DNA from: Ornithinimicrobium sediminis
Lineage (GTDB): Bacteria > Actinomycetota > Actinomycetes > Actinomycetales > Dermatophilaceae
Assembly (NCBI RefSeq): GCF_021272345.1
Contig: NZ_JAJSDQ010000004.1
Location: 186,001-250,000, forward strand
Length of the DNA: 64,000 bases
Reading direction: 5' to 3'
Made by a program: the position numbers and the translations under genes
In this document: positions 9,385-16,729 of the stretch, one piece after another
Numbering within the stretch: position 1 is the stretch's first letter
How the letters are laid out: the number at the start of each line of letters is the position of its first letter
Notes under the pieces: generated by a model
The model's database searches: none
Seen by the model: the letters and a program-made list of their open reading frames with translations, nothing else
Told to the model about the DNA's origin: nothing

Positions 9385-9990
9385 TCAGGCCCGGCCGCTG
9401 TAGCCGGTGTGGTCGGGGTTGGGTCGGGTGGTCCAGCCCCCCGCGCCGTCGTCGACAACGAGGGTGGCCATGCCGCCGGCCTCCTCGATGAGGCCGTAGT
9501 CCTGGCCTGCGTCGGCGGGATAACAGAACAGCGTGACGAACGGTTGTTCGCCGGTGTTGACGCTGCGGTGCACCCAGTGGCCGGGCACGTGCACCGCCTC
9601 CCCGGCGGTCAGCGGCACCGCCTCCGAGCGCCCGTCGACGGTCTCCAGCAGCATCACCCCGGACCCGCTGAGGCAGTGGTAAAGCTCGGCCCGGTCGGCC
9701 CGGGCGTGCAGGTGGCCCCGGGTGACGGCGAACTCCTCGCCGACCCGGCCCGGCAGCAGCGTGCTGGTGCCGATGATGAGCGCGCCCTCGGTCTCGACGT
9801 TGCGGTGCTCATGGACGGTGTAGACCAGGGCGTCCGCGCCGCGCTGCGCCACGAGCTGCTCGTAGGCGCCCTGGTCGCGGTAGACGCCGCCCATGTCCCC
9901 GAGGTGCTTCGTGTAGCGGCCCGAGGCACCGCTCAGGGCGCCGTCGGCTCCCACGGTGAGGCGACCCGGAACGGAGAGCAGAGCGGACAT
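9385..9990 (-). CDS. Cupin-type phosphoglucose isomerase family protein
   Basis: 201 residues. The cupin signature GHLHARADRAELYHCLSGSG supplies the two metal His, Glu and a further His, matching the archaeal-type glucose-6-phosphate isomerase family (PF06560). These metal enzymes interconvert aldose and ketose phosphates; relatives of about 190 residues are known from Pyrococcus. The long frame starts further upstream, but ATG 9990 is preceded by GGAGGAAAC and fits the family start. An operator-like palindrome overlaps the start codon (9985-10001). In this cluster it may act on a sugar other than glucose 6-phosphate. Confidence 0.8.
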   Translation of the reverse strand: MSALLSVPGRLTVGADGALSGASGRYTKHLGDMGGVYRDQGAYEQLVAQRGADALVYTVHEHRNVETEGALIIGTSTLLPGRVGEEFAVTRGHLHARADRAELYHCLSGSGVMLLETVDGRSEAVPLTAGEAVHVPGHWVHRSVNTGEQPFVTLFCYPADAGQDYGLIEEAGGMATLVVDDGAGGWTTRPNPDHTGYSGRA

Positions 9991-10001
9991 CAGATGTTTC
10001 C
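9985..10001 (-). promoter_or_regulatory. Operator-like palindrome over the isomerase start
   Basis: On the minus strand this reads GGAAACATCTGATGTCC, matching the site at 3429-3445 at 16 of 17 positions. Its core, ACATC-N-GATGT, is a perfect palindrome. It covers the start codon and Shine-Dalgarno region of the cupin gene, so bound regulator would block transcription elongation or initiation there. Part of the match (GGAAAC and ATG) overlaps translation signals, which weakens it slightly. Confidence 0.5.
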
Positions 10002-10085
10002 TCCAGGAGATATCGGTCACCGCGGTACAGACCGCGGCTGAAGTTCCCGGCAACCCTAGAGCCCATTGGATGTCGTGACAAGGGG

Positions 10086-10115
10086 TTGACAGGTTGTCAT
10101 TACAGCAGTCAGGCT
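10086..10115 (+). promoter_or_regulatory. Candidate promoter of the kinase-aldolase operon
   Basis: TTGACA at 10086-10091 is followed, after 18 bp, by CAGGCT at 10110-10115, a weak -10. The -35 is embedded in a TGACA-GGT-TGTCA inverted repeat (10087-10099), and another TGACA lies just upstream at 10076-10080, so an operator may overlap the -35 box. The -10 is poor, so this is tentative. Confidence 0.35.
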
Positions 10116-10153
10116 CGGGACATCCTGCCCACCTCTCGCGACCAGGAGTGACG

Positions 10154-11650
10154 ATGATCGTCGCGCACGACCTCGGCACCACCGGGAACAAGGCCTCCCT
10201 GCACACCGACGACGGCAGGACGCTGGCCACCTTCACTGCGGAATACCCCACCCAATTCGGGGCCCACGGCGTCGCCGAGCAGGACCCCGAGCAGTGGTGG
10301 CAGGCGGTCGGCGCCGCGACCCGCGGCCTACTGGAGCAGGTCGGCGTCGCGGCCTCGGAGGTGCGGGGCATCGGCTTGTCCGGCCAGATGATGGGCGCGG
10401 TCTTCCTCGACGGGCAGCACCGTCCGACACGCCCCGCGATCATCTGGGCCGACAGCCGCAGCCAGGAGCAGGCGGCCCGGCTGCTCGACGCGGTCGGGCA
10501 GGAGACCGCCTACGCCGAGCTGGGCCATCGCATCCACCCGACCTACACGCTGGCCAAGATGATGTGGGTCCGGGAGAACGAGCCCCAGGTCTGGGCCCGG
10601 ACGCGTCATGTCTGCGTGGCCAAGGACATCGTGGCCTACCGGATGACCGGGATCCTGGTCACCGACCCCTCCGACGCCTCGGGGACTAACGCCTTCGACC
10701 AGCGGACCGGTGACTGGTCGGAACGGATGCTCGCGGCCGCCGGCATCGACGCCGCCGTCCTGCCGCCGATCGTCCCCTCCACCAGCGTCGTCGGCGGCCT
10801 GACCCCGGAGGCGGCGGCCGCGACCGGCCTGCCAGTGGACACTCCGGTGGTGCTCGGCGGCGGCGACGGCCCCATGGCCGCCGTGGGTGCCGGCGTCACC
10901 GCCGCCGAGGACTCGGCCTACGCCTGCTTAGGATCATCCTCTTGGATCTCTTGCGCTGCCATCGCCCCGCTGCACGACCCGCAGCTGCGGTCGATGACCT
11001 TCAACCACGTCGTGCCCGGCCACTTCGTCCCCACCGCCACCATGCAGGCCGGCGGCGCCAGTCTCAGCTGGGTGATGGAGCTGTTCGGCGGCGGGGAGGA
11101 CGACTACGGCCGGCTCCTGGCCGAAGCCACAGCTGTGGCCGCAGCCGACGAGGGCCTGTTCTTCCTGCCCTACCTGCTCGGCGAGCGCTCCCCGAACTGG
11201 AACGCCAATGCCGCGGGGACGTTTGCCGGGCTCCAGCGCCACCACGGACCGGCCCACCTGGTCCGGGCCGTCCTCGAGGGTGTGGCGTTCAACCTGCGCA
11301 CCTGCATGGGTGCCTTCACCGATAGCGGCATCCCGCTTGAGCACATCGATGCGATCGGCGGCGGCGCGCAGAGTGAGGCCTGGCTGCAGGTCCTGGCCGA
11401 TGTCTGGCAGATCCCGGTCCGCCAGCGCACCATCGTCGCCGACGCCAACAGCCTCGGCGCCGCCGTCACCGCGGCGGTGGGGCTGGGCCTGGTCCAGGAC
11501 TTCGAGGTCGCCAAGAACCTGTCGTCGATCAGCGCCGAGCTCACCCCCGACACCTCCCGCGCCGACCGGGCCGCCGCCCAGCACGAGATCTTCCTCGCCG
11601 CCTACGACCGGCTCGAGCAGTGGTTCGACACCCGGCGGGTGAGCGCATGA
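10154..11650 (+). CDS. FGGY-family carbohydrate kinase (xylulokinase-like), second copy
   Basis: 498 residues. The N-terminal phosphate loop HDLGTTGNKAS is at residues 5-15, the family sugar-binding region SGQMMGAVFLD follows, and the C-terminal IGGGAQSEAWLQ motif binds adenosine. It phosphorylates a sugar or sugar alcohol with ATP. ATG 10154 follows AGGAG at 10144-10148; a GTG at 10148 would overlap that site and is rejected. It overlaps the next gene by ATGA and leads a seven-gene operon with two dehydrogenases, a PTE-family protein, a HAD phosphatase, an aldolase and a regulator. It is clearly diverged from the kinase at 187-1698, so the two probably differ in substrate. Confidence 0.9.
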   Translation: MIVAHDLGTTGNKASLHTDDGRTLATFTAEYPTQFGAHGVAEQDPEQWWQAVGAATRGLLEQVGVAASEVRGIGLSGQMMGAVFLDGQHRPTRPAIIWADSRSQEQAARLLDAVGQETAYAELGHRIHPTYTLAKMMWVRENEPQVWARTRHVCVAKDIVAYRMTGILVTDPSDASGTNAFDQRTGDWSERMLAAAGIDAAVLPPIVPSTSVVGGLTPEAAAATGLPVDTPVVLGGGDGPMAAVGAGVTAAEDSAYACLGSSSWISCAAIAPLHDPQLRSMTFNHVVPGHFVPTATMQAGGASLSWVMELFGGGEDDYGRLLAEATAVAAADEGLFFLPYLLGERSPNWNANAAGTFAGLQRHHGPAHLVRAVLEGVAFNLRTCMGAFTDSGIPLEHIDAIGGGAQSEAWLQVLADVWQIPVRQRTIVADANSLGAAVTAAVGLGLVQDFEVAKNLSSISAELTPDTSRADRAAAQHEIFLAAYDRLEQWFDTRRVSA

Positions 11651-12669
11651 CCGCCCCGGCGGCCGGGGCCGGCACCGTGCTGGTGACCTCCCGCTCGTTC
11701 TCCTCCGGCGACGTGGACCTGGTCGCCAGGCTCGCTGAGGCCGGGCTGCAGGTCGTGCGCGGCCGGCCGGAGCACGACCTCGAGGCCCTGCGCCAGGTGC
11801 TGGCTGACGCGGTCGCGTGGGTTGCCGGCACCGGACCCGTCACGGCAGCCCACCTCGACCTCGCCCCGCGGCTGCGGGTGCTGGCCCGCTACGGGGTCGG
11901 CGTCGACGCCGTCGACCTCGCGGCGGCCGCCGACCGTCGCGTCACGGTGACCAACACCCCCGGGGCCAACAGCGAGGCTGTGGCCGAACACGCCGTCGCC
12001 CTCCTCCTCGCGGTCCTGCGCGGGGTACCTGACGGGGACCGCCGGGTTCGGGACGGCGACTGGGGCGTCATCCGCGGCCGCCAGCTGGCCGGCTCCGCCG
12101 TCGGCGTCGTCGGGTTCGGCCGCATCGGCCGGGGCGTGGCCGACCGGGTGCGCGGGCTCGGCTGCACCGTCCTGGTGCACGACCCCTACGTGGGTGACGA
12201 GGATGTCCGGGCCGCCGGGCACACCCCCTCGGCGCTCGAGCAGCTGGCCCGCGACGCCGACGCGGTCTCCTTACATGCCCCCGGAGGACTGACCTTGCTC
12301 GACCGGGCCTGGGTGAAGACGTGCCGACCAGGCCAGGTCGTGGTCAACACCGCCCGCGCCGACCTCGTCGACGAGGACGCCGTCGCCGAGGCGCTGCGCA
12401 GCGGCCGGCTGGCTGGCTACGCCGCAGACACCCTGACCACCGAGGCGGCCGCCCACCCCGGCGGCACCTCCGCACTGTTGGATCCCAGGCTTGCCGACCG
12501 GGTCGTCCTCACCCCTCACCTGGGCGGGCAGACCACCGAGGCGGTCGACCTCATGGGTTCCATGGCCGTCGATGCCGTGCTGGACGTCCTGGCCGGACGG
12601 CCCCCGGCATACCCGGTCCTGCCACCGGCCACCACCACCGACCCCCACCTCACAGGAGCTGACCGTTGA
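11647..12669 (+). CDS. D-isomer-specific 2-hydroxyacid dehydrogenase family protein
   Basis: 340 residues. The catalytic/substrate domain flanks a Rossmann fold with GFGRIGRGV at about residues 157-165. Active-site Arg lies in NTARADLVDE and the catalytic His in TPHLGGQT. The family reduces 2-ketoacids or oxidises D-2-hydroxyacids with NAD(P)H. The GVGVDAVD motif is typical of the phosphoglycerate/glyoxylate dehydrogenase branch. Start ATG 11647 overlaps the kinase stop by ATGA. In a sugar operon it more likely acts on a sugar acid or phosphosugar acid than in serine synthesis. Substrate is unknown. Confidence 0.88.
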   Translation: MTAPAAGAGTVLVTSRSFSSGDVDLVARLAEAGLQVVRGRPEHDLEALRQVLADAVAWVAGTGPVTAAHLDLAPRLRVLARYGVGVDAVDLAAAADRRVTVTNTPGANSEAVAEHAVALLLAVLRGVPDGDRRVRDGDWGVIRGRQLAGSAVGVVGFGRIGRGVADRVRGLGCTVLVHDPYVGDEDVRAAGHTPSALEQLARDADAVSLHAPGGLTLLDRAWVKTCRPGQVVVNTARADLVDEDAVAEALRSGRLAGYAADTLTTEAAAHPGGTSALLDPRLADRVVLTPHLGGQTTEAVDLMGSMAVDAVLDVLAGRPPAYPVLPPATTTDPHLTGADR

Positions 12670-13565
12670 CCGCCCGGATGCGTTTCGTCGGTGTCTCCAC
12701 CGCCTCCTCCTCGATCATGCGGATCTTCCCGGTCTGGGCCGACTTGCTCGGCCTGGACGCCGAGCTGGTCGGCCTGGACCTGCCGCTGGAGGCTGCCCCG
12801 GAGGACTACCGGCGCGCCCTGACAGGGATGCGGGAGGACCCCGACTGCGTCGGCGCGCTCGTGACCACCCACAAGATCTCGCTGCTGGAGGCCACCCGGG
12901 ATCTGTTCGACGATCTCGACCCGTTCGCCGCCACCGTCGGTGAGGTCTCCTCCATCGCTTTCCGCGACGGTCGGACCCACGGCTCGGCCAAGGACCCGCT
13001 CACCGCCGGCCTGGCGCTGGAGGAGGTGCTGGGCGAAGACCACTTCTCCGACGGCGGCGAGGTCGTGTGTCTGGGCGCGGGGGGTGCCGGCACCGCCATC
13101 GGCTGGTACCTGGCTCACCGCGCCGACCGGGCCGCGGCGATGAGCTTCGTCGACGTCTCGCCCTCCCGGCTCGAGCACCTGCGCGAGGTGCTCACCACCG
13201 CCGCACCCGAGGTCCCGGTGCGCACCGTGCCGGTGGCGCAGGCCGACCTCGCGGCGACGCTGCCGGACCTGCCGGCCGGCAGCCTCGTCGTTAACGCCAC
13301 CGGGCTGGGAAAGGACCGGCCCGGCAGCCCGCTGCCCGACGGCGTCCTCCTGCCCCGCGGGTCGGTGGTGTGGGAGCTGAACTACCGCGGGTCCCTGGAG
13401 TTCCTGCACCAGGCCCAGGCCCAGGCGGCCGACCGGGACCTTACTGTCGTCGATGGGTGGCGCTACTTCATCCACGGCTGGACGCAGGTCATCGCCGAGG
13501 TGTTCGGGGTGCCGATGGGGACCGACCGGGTGGCCGAGCTGTCCGACGCCGCGAGGTCGGCATGA
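12666..13565 (+). CDS. Shikimate dehydrogenase-like (AroE family) oxidoreductase
   Basis: 299 residues. AroE hallmarks are present: TTHKISL with the catalytic Lys, GSAKDPLTAG with the partner Asp, a Rossmann motif LGAGGAGTAIG at about residues 138-148, and VNATGLGKDRPGSP. The family oxidises or reduces cyclic or linear polyol acids using NAD(P). Start is TTG 12666, inside a TTGA overlap with the previous stop and 8 nt from AGGAG. Its position in a sugar-kinase/aldolase operon, not an aro cluster, argues for a paralogue with a carbohydrate substrate. Biosynthetic AroE cannot be ruled out by sequence alone, but context makes it unlikely. Confidence 0.85.
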   Translation: MTARMRFVGVSTASSSIMRIFPVWADLLGLDAELVGLDLPLEAAPEDYRRALTGMREDPDCVGALVTTHKISLLEATRDLFDDLDPFAATVGEVSSIAFRDGRTHGSAKDPLTAGLALEEVLGEDHFSDGGEVVCLGAGGAGTAIGWYLAHRADRAAAMSFVDVSPSRLEHLREVLTTAAPEVPVRTVPVAQADLAATLPDLPAGSLVVNATGLGKDRPGSPLPDGVLLPRGSVVWELNYRGSLEFLHQAQAQAADRDLTVVDGWRYFIHGWTQVIAEVFGVPMGTDRVAELSDAARSA

Positions 13566-14533
13566 GCCCAGCGGGGGGACCGGTGGTTCGCACCGTGCTG
13601 GGAGACATCGCCCCCGAGGACCTTGGGCCGACGGACTACCACGAGCACCTGTTCCAGGTCTCCCCGTTGCTCGCCGGCGACGAGCTCGACGACGAGGCTG
13701 CCAGCGCCCGCGAGGCGGCGTTGCTGCGCCGGTCCGGCGCCCGGGCCATGGTCGACCCCACGCCCCTGGGCTTGGGCCGCCGCCCCGACGCCGTCGCCCG
13801 GATCGCCGCCGACGTCGGCCTGCACGTCGTCCACGCCACGGGTGCCCACCACCACGGGCACTACGCCGAGGACGACCTGCTGCTGGGCCGTTCCGAGGAG
13901 GACCTCGCCGGGCTCTTCGCGGCCGAGCTGCTGACAGGGATGGCGGGCAGCGCCGTGCGCGCCGGGCTGATCAAGACCGGGGTCGGCTACTGGTCGGTCT
14001 CGCCGTTCGAGCACCGGGTGCTGGCCGCCGCCGGCGCACTGTCGGCGGACCACGGGGTGCCGGTCATGGTGCACCTGGAGCACGGCAGCGCGGCCCATGA
14101 GGTCCTCGATCTCCTCGGGCTCGCCGGGTGTCCCCCGGAGCGGGTCGCCCTGGCGCATGTCGACCGTAACCCCGACCCTGGGTTGCACGCCGACCTCGCG
14201 GCCCGGGGGTCCTACCTGGGGTATGACGGCGCCGCCCGCCACCAGCGCTGGCCGGACTCGGTCCTCGTGGACTGCCTGGCCACCGTGGTCGCAGCCGGCC
14301 ACGGCGACCGGCTCCTGCTCGGCGGCGACGTCGCCCGGCGGTCTCGCTACGTGGCCTACGGCGGTCTGCCAGGGCTGGCCTACCTCTTCGACCGGTTCGT
14401 CCCCCGGGTGCGCGAGCGCGTCGGTGAGGCTGCAACCGGCCGGATCCTGCTCGACAACCCGGCCCGCTGGCTGACGTGGACGCCGCCGGTTGACCCGTCC
14501 ATCGCCGACAGCTCGACGGGGGCCGACCCATGA
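13562..14533 (+). CDS. Phosphotriesterase-family amidohydrolase, possible phosphosugar lactonase
   Basis: 323 residues. Binuclear-metal ligands of the family are visible: HEH at residues 27-29, the bridging Lys in LIKTGVGYW, His in MVHLEHG, His in LAHVDRNPD and Asp in LGGDVARR. The family includes organophosphate hydrolases, N-acyl and phosphofuranose lactonases. Between a sugar kinase, two dehydrogenases and a KDPG-type aldolase, hydrolysis of a phosphorylated sugar lactone is the most coherent role, but this is inference. ATG 13562 overlaps the previous stop by ATGA; the frame extends upstream without a better start. It overlaps the HAD gene by ATGA too. Confidence 0.85.
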   Translation: MSPAGGPVVRTVLGDIAPEDLGPTDYHEHLFQVSPLLAGDELDDEAASAREAALLRRSGARAMVDPTPLGLGRRPDAVARIAADVGLHVVHATGAHHHGHYAEDDLLLGRSEEDLAGLFAAELLTGMAGSAVRAGLIKTGVGYWSVSPFEHRVLAAAGALSADHGVPVMVHLEHGSAAHEVLDLLGLAGCPPERVALAHVDRNPDPGLHADLAARGSYLGYDGAARHQRWPDSVLVDCLATVVAAGHGDRLLLGGDVARRSRYVAYGGLPGLAYLFDRFVPRVRERVGEAATGRILLDNPARWLTWTPPVDPSIADSSTGADP

Positions 14534-15228
14534 GCCTGATGCTGGGCGGGCGGCGCATCGAGGCCGCCGTCTTCGACTTCGACGGCGTGCTGGCCGACAC
14601 CGCCCACGGCTGGGCCCGGGCCGAAGCGGCCCTGTGCGACAGCTTCGGGGTGACGTACACCGCCGACCTGGCCGAGCAGACCCACGGAGTCGGCCTCGAC
14701 GACGCCGTGCGGGTCCTCACCGCCGCCGTGGACCCGCCGGTCCTCCATCACGAGGCGTGCGCGCTGATGCGCGAGCTGGCCTACAAGCACGTCCCGGCGG
14801 ACGCCTCCGCCATCGAAGGAGCCGTCGAGTCGGTGCGCATTCTCGCCTCCCGAGTCCCGGTCGCCATTGCCTCCAACAGCGAGCGCCCGCTCCTGGAGCT
14901 GCTGGTGGTGGACCTCGCGCTCGACGACACCGTCGCCGCGGTCGTCTCCGCCTCCGACGTGACGGCACCCAAGCCTGCCCCGGACGTCTACCTTGAAGCG
15001 GTCCGTCGGCTGGGCGGCACGCCCGGGCGGACGCTGGCAGTCGAGGACTCCTCCACCGGCGGAACCGCGGCCCACGCCGCGGGCTGCGTCGTGGTCGCCC
15101 TAGACCTGCCGGTCAAGGGGACGAACCGGCTCGACCCACCGTGGGCCACGGTGACGGTGACCTCGCACGCGCAGCTCTGCGCCATGATCGAGCCAGCACC
15201 CGGCAAAGAAAGGTGTGACCGCCGATGA
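14530..15228 (+). CDS. HAD-superfamily phosphatase / phosphoglucomutase-like protein
   Basis: 232 residues. Motif I FDFDGVLADTA carries the nucleophile Asp and acid/base Asp at about residues 15-17; motif II is ASNSERP; the motif III Lys is in TAPKPAPDVY, and motif IV is EDSSTGGTAA. A helical cap lies between motifs I and II. Such proteins dephosphorylate or isomerise small sugar phosphates. It is translationally coupled to both neighbours (ATGA at 14530 and 15225). It may remove phosphate from an operon intermediate, or recycle a dead-end sugar phosphate. Substrate not readable. Confidence 0.87.
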   Translation: MSLMLGGRRIEAAVFDFDGVLADTAHGWARAEAALCDSFGVTYTADLAEQTHGVGLDDAVRVLTAAVDPPVLHHEACALMRELAYKHVPADASAIEGAVESVRILASRVPVAIASNSERPLLELLVVDLALDDTVAAVVSASDVTAPKPAPDVYLEAVRRLGGTPGRTLAVEDSSTGGTAAHAAGCVVVALDLPVKGTNRLDPPWATVTVTSHAQLCAMIEPAPGKERCDRR

Positions 15229-15869
15229 CTGTCACCGCCGACGACACCGACACGACCCACCTGCTCAGCCTCGCCCCGGTGATCCCGGTCGCGGTGCTCC
15301 TCGACCCGGACAAGGCCGTCCCGATGGCCCGGGCGCTGGCCCGTGGTGGCGTCGGGGTCATTGAGGTGACGCTGCGCACCGACACCGCGCTGGAGTCGAT
15401 CCGCCGCATCGCCGAGGACGTCCCCGAGATCCGCGTCGGCGCCGGGACCGTGACCTCGACCGAGCTTGTCGTGGCCGCCCAGCGGGCCGGCGCCCAGTTC
15501 TTGGTTACCCCGGGCAGCCCAACCCTGGTCCTCGACGCGGCCATCGACAGCGGCTTGCCGGTCCTGCCCGGCGCCACCACGTTGACCGAGATGATGACGC
15601 TGCTGGAGCGAGGGTTGACCGCGCAGAAGTTCTTCCCCGCCGTCCCGGCCGGCGGCACCGCCTATCTCGAGGCGGTCCACGGCCCTCTCCCCCAGGTCAG
15701 GTTCTGCCCGACCGGCGGCATCACCCACGAGAACGCCCCCGCCTTTCTGGCGCTGCCGAACGTGGGCTGCGTCGGCGGGTCCTGGCTCACCCCGGGCGAC
15801 GCCGTCCGGGCCGACGACTGGGATGCTGTCAGTCGACTGGCCGCCGCCGCCGTGGGCCTGCGGGGGTGA
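15225..15869 (+). CDS. eda: KDPG/KHG-type aldolase
   Basis: 214 residues, the standard class I KDPG aldolase length. Diagnostic motifs are VIPVAVL near the N-terminus, EVTLRTDTALE, VGAGTVTS, the Schiff-base Lys in QKFFPA and FCPTGGI near the C-terminus. It cleaves 2-keto-3-deoxy-6-phosphogluconate-like acids to pyruvate and an aldehyde phosphate. No Entner-Doudoroff dehydratase is adjacent, so its substrate is more likely the product of the sugar pathway encoded upstream. It overlaps the HAD gene by ATGA and the GntR gene by GTGA. Confidence 0.92.
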   Translation: MTVTADDTDTTHLLSLAPVIPVAVLLDPDKAVPMARALARGGVGVIEVTLRTDTALESIRRIAEDVPEIRVGAGTVTSTELVVAAQRAGAQFLVTPGSPTLVLDAAIDSGLPVLPGATTLTEMMTLLERGLTAQKFFPAVPAGGTAYLEAVHGPLPQVRFCPTGGITHENAPAFLALPNVGCVGGSWLTPGDAVRADDWDAVSRLAAAAVGLRG

Positions 15870-16684
15870 CCGCCGTGGACACCGACGCGGGGAGAACAGT
15901 GCCGGCCGAACGGACCATCGACCGGTCCTCGCCGACTCCGTACTACCACCAGCTCAAGGAGATCCTGCGCGAGCAGGTCACCACCGGGGTGCTCAAGCCG
16001 GGGGACCAGCTGGACGGCGAGCACGAGCTGTGCCGCCGCTACGGGGTGTCCCGCCCGGTGGTCCGGCAGGCGCTGGCCGACCTCCACCGGGAGGACGTAC
16101 TGGACCGGGTCAGGGGCCGCGGCACCTTTGTGTCCCAGCCACGTACCTCCCAGACGCTCGTGCAGTTCGTCCACGGCCTCTACGACGACGTCGTGGCGAT
16201 GGGGCGCACGCTGCGCAGCGAGGTGCGGCAGCTGACCGTCGAGCCGGCCGACGCCGACATCAGCCAGCGGTTGCGTGTGCCGCCGAACACCCCGGTCATC
16301 CGGATTGCCCGACTGCGCTACGTCGACGACGAGCCGTGGGTCTACACCGTCAGCCACGTCCCCTTCGCGCTGGCCCCCGGGCTGCTCAAGGAGGACCTGA
16401 CCGACCAGTCCCTCTACCACCTGCTGCAGGAGCGCTTCGGGCTGCAGATCCAGCGCAGCGACCGCACCGTCGAGGCCCAGCAGGCCGACCCACAGCTGGC
16501 CAAGGACCTGCAGATCAAGGCAGGGGACGCGGTGCTGAAGCTGGGCAGCGTCAGCTTCACCGCCGACGGCGTGCCGATGGAGACTTTCGTCGCCTACCAC
16601 CGCGGGGACCGCTCGCGCTTCGAGGTGAGCCTGACCCGCTCGGCAAAGGCCAGTAGCTCGGTGCCGCTGGTGCGGCTGGTCTGA
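15866..16684 (+). CDS. GntR-family (HutC/UTRA) transcriptional regulator
   Basis: 272 residues. An N-terminal winged helix begins at PYYHQLKEILREQV and contains ELCRRYGVSRPVVRQAL and RGRGTFV, the GntR recognition unit. A UTRA ligand-binding domain follows (from about residue 95, with RIARLRYVDDEPW and QRSDRTVEAQQA). It is the last gene of the aldolase operon, with a GTG start at 15866 overlapping the eda stop, so it is made together with the enzymes and probably senses a pathway sugar or sugar phosphate. Candidate operators are the repeats at 10076-10099 or the ACATCCGATGT family; no direct evidence separates them. Confidence 0.92.
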   Translation: MTAVDTDAGRTVPAERTIDRSSPTPYYHQLKEILREQVTTGVLKPGDQLDGEHELCRRYGVSRPVVRQALADLHREDVLDRVRGRGTFVSQPRTSQTLVQFVHGLYDDVVAMGRTLRSEVRQLTVEPADADISQRLRVPPNTPVIRIARLRYVDDEPWVYTVSHVPFALAPGLLKEDLTDQSLYHLLQERFGLQIQRSDRTVEAQQADPQLAKDLQIKAGDAVLKLGSVSFTADGVPMETFVAYHRGDRSRFEVSLTRSAKASSSVPLVRLV

Positions 16685-16689
16685 GCAGA

Positions 16690-16723
16690 GAGGTCTGACC
16701 TCCGGGCGTCGGCCTTCTATGCT
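16690..16723 (+). promoter_or_regulatory. Operator-like palindrome and -10 box for the FCD-type regulator
   Basis: GAGGTC-T-GACCTC at 16690-16702 is a perfect 13-bp palindrome with the GT-N3-AC core typical of FadR-subfamily operators. TATGCT at 16718-16723 is a good -10, ending 6 nt before the GTG start, which suggests a leaderless mRNA and autoregulation. Confidence 0.5.
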
Positions 16724-16729
16724 GGCAGC

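Noticed and set aside
12321-12662. Proline/arginine-rich ORFs inside enzyme genes
   Set aside because: They are frame shadows of the 2-hydroxyacid dehydrogenase, with no start signal or family match.
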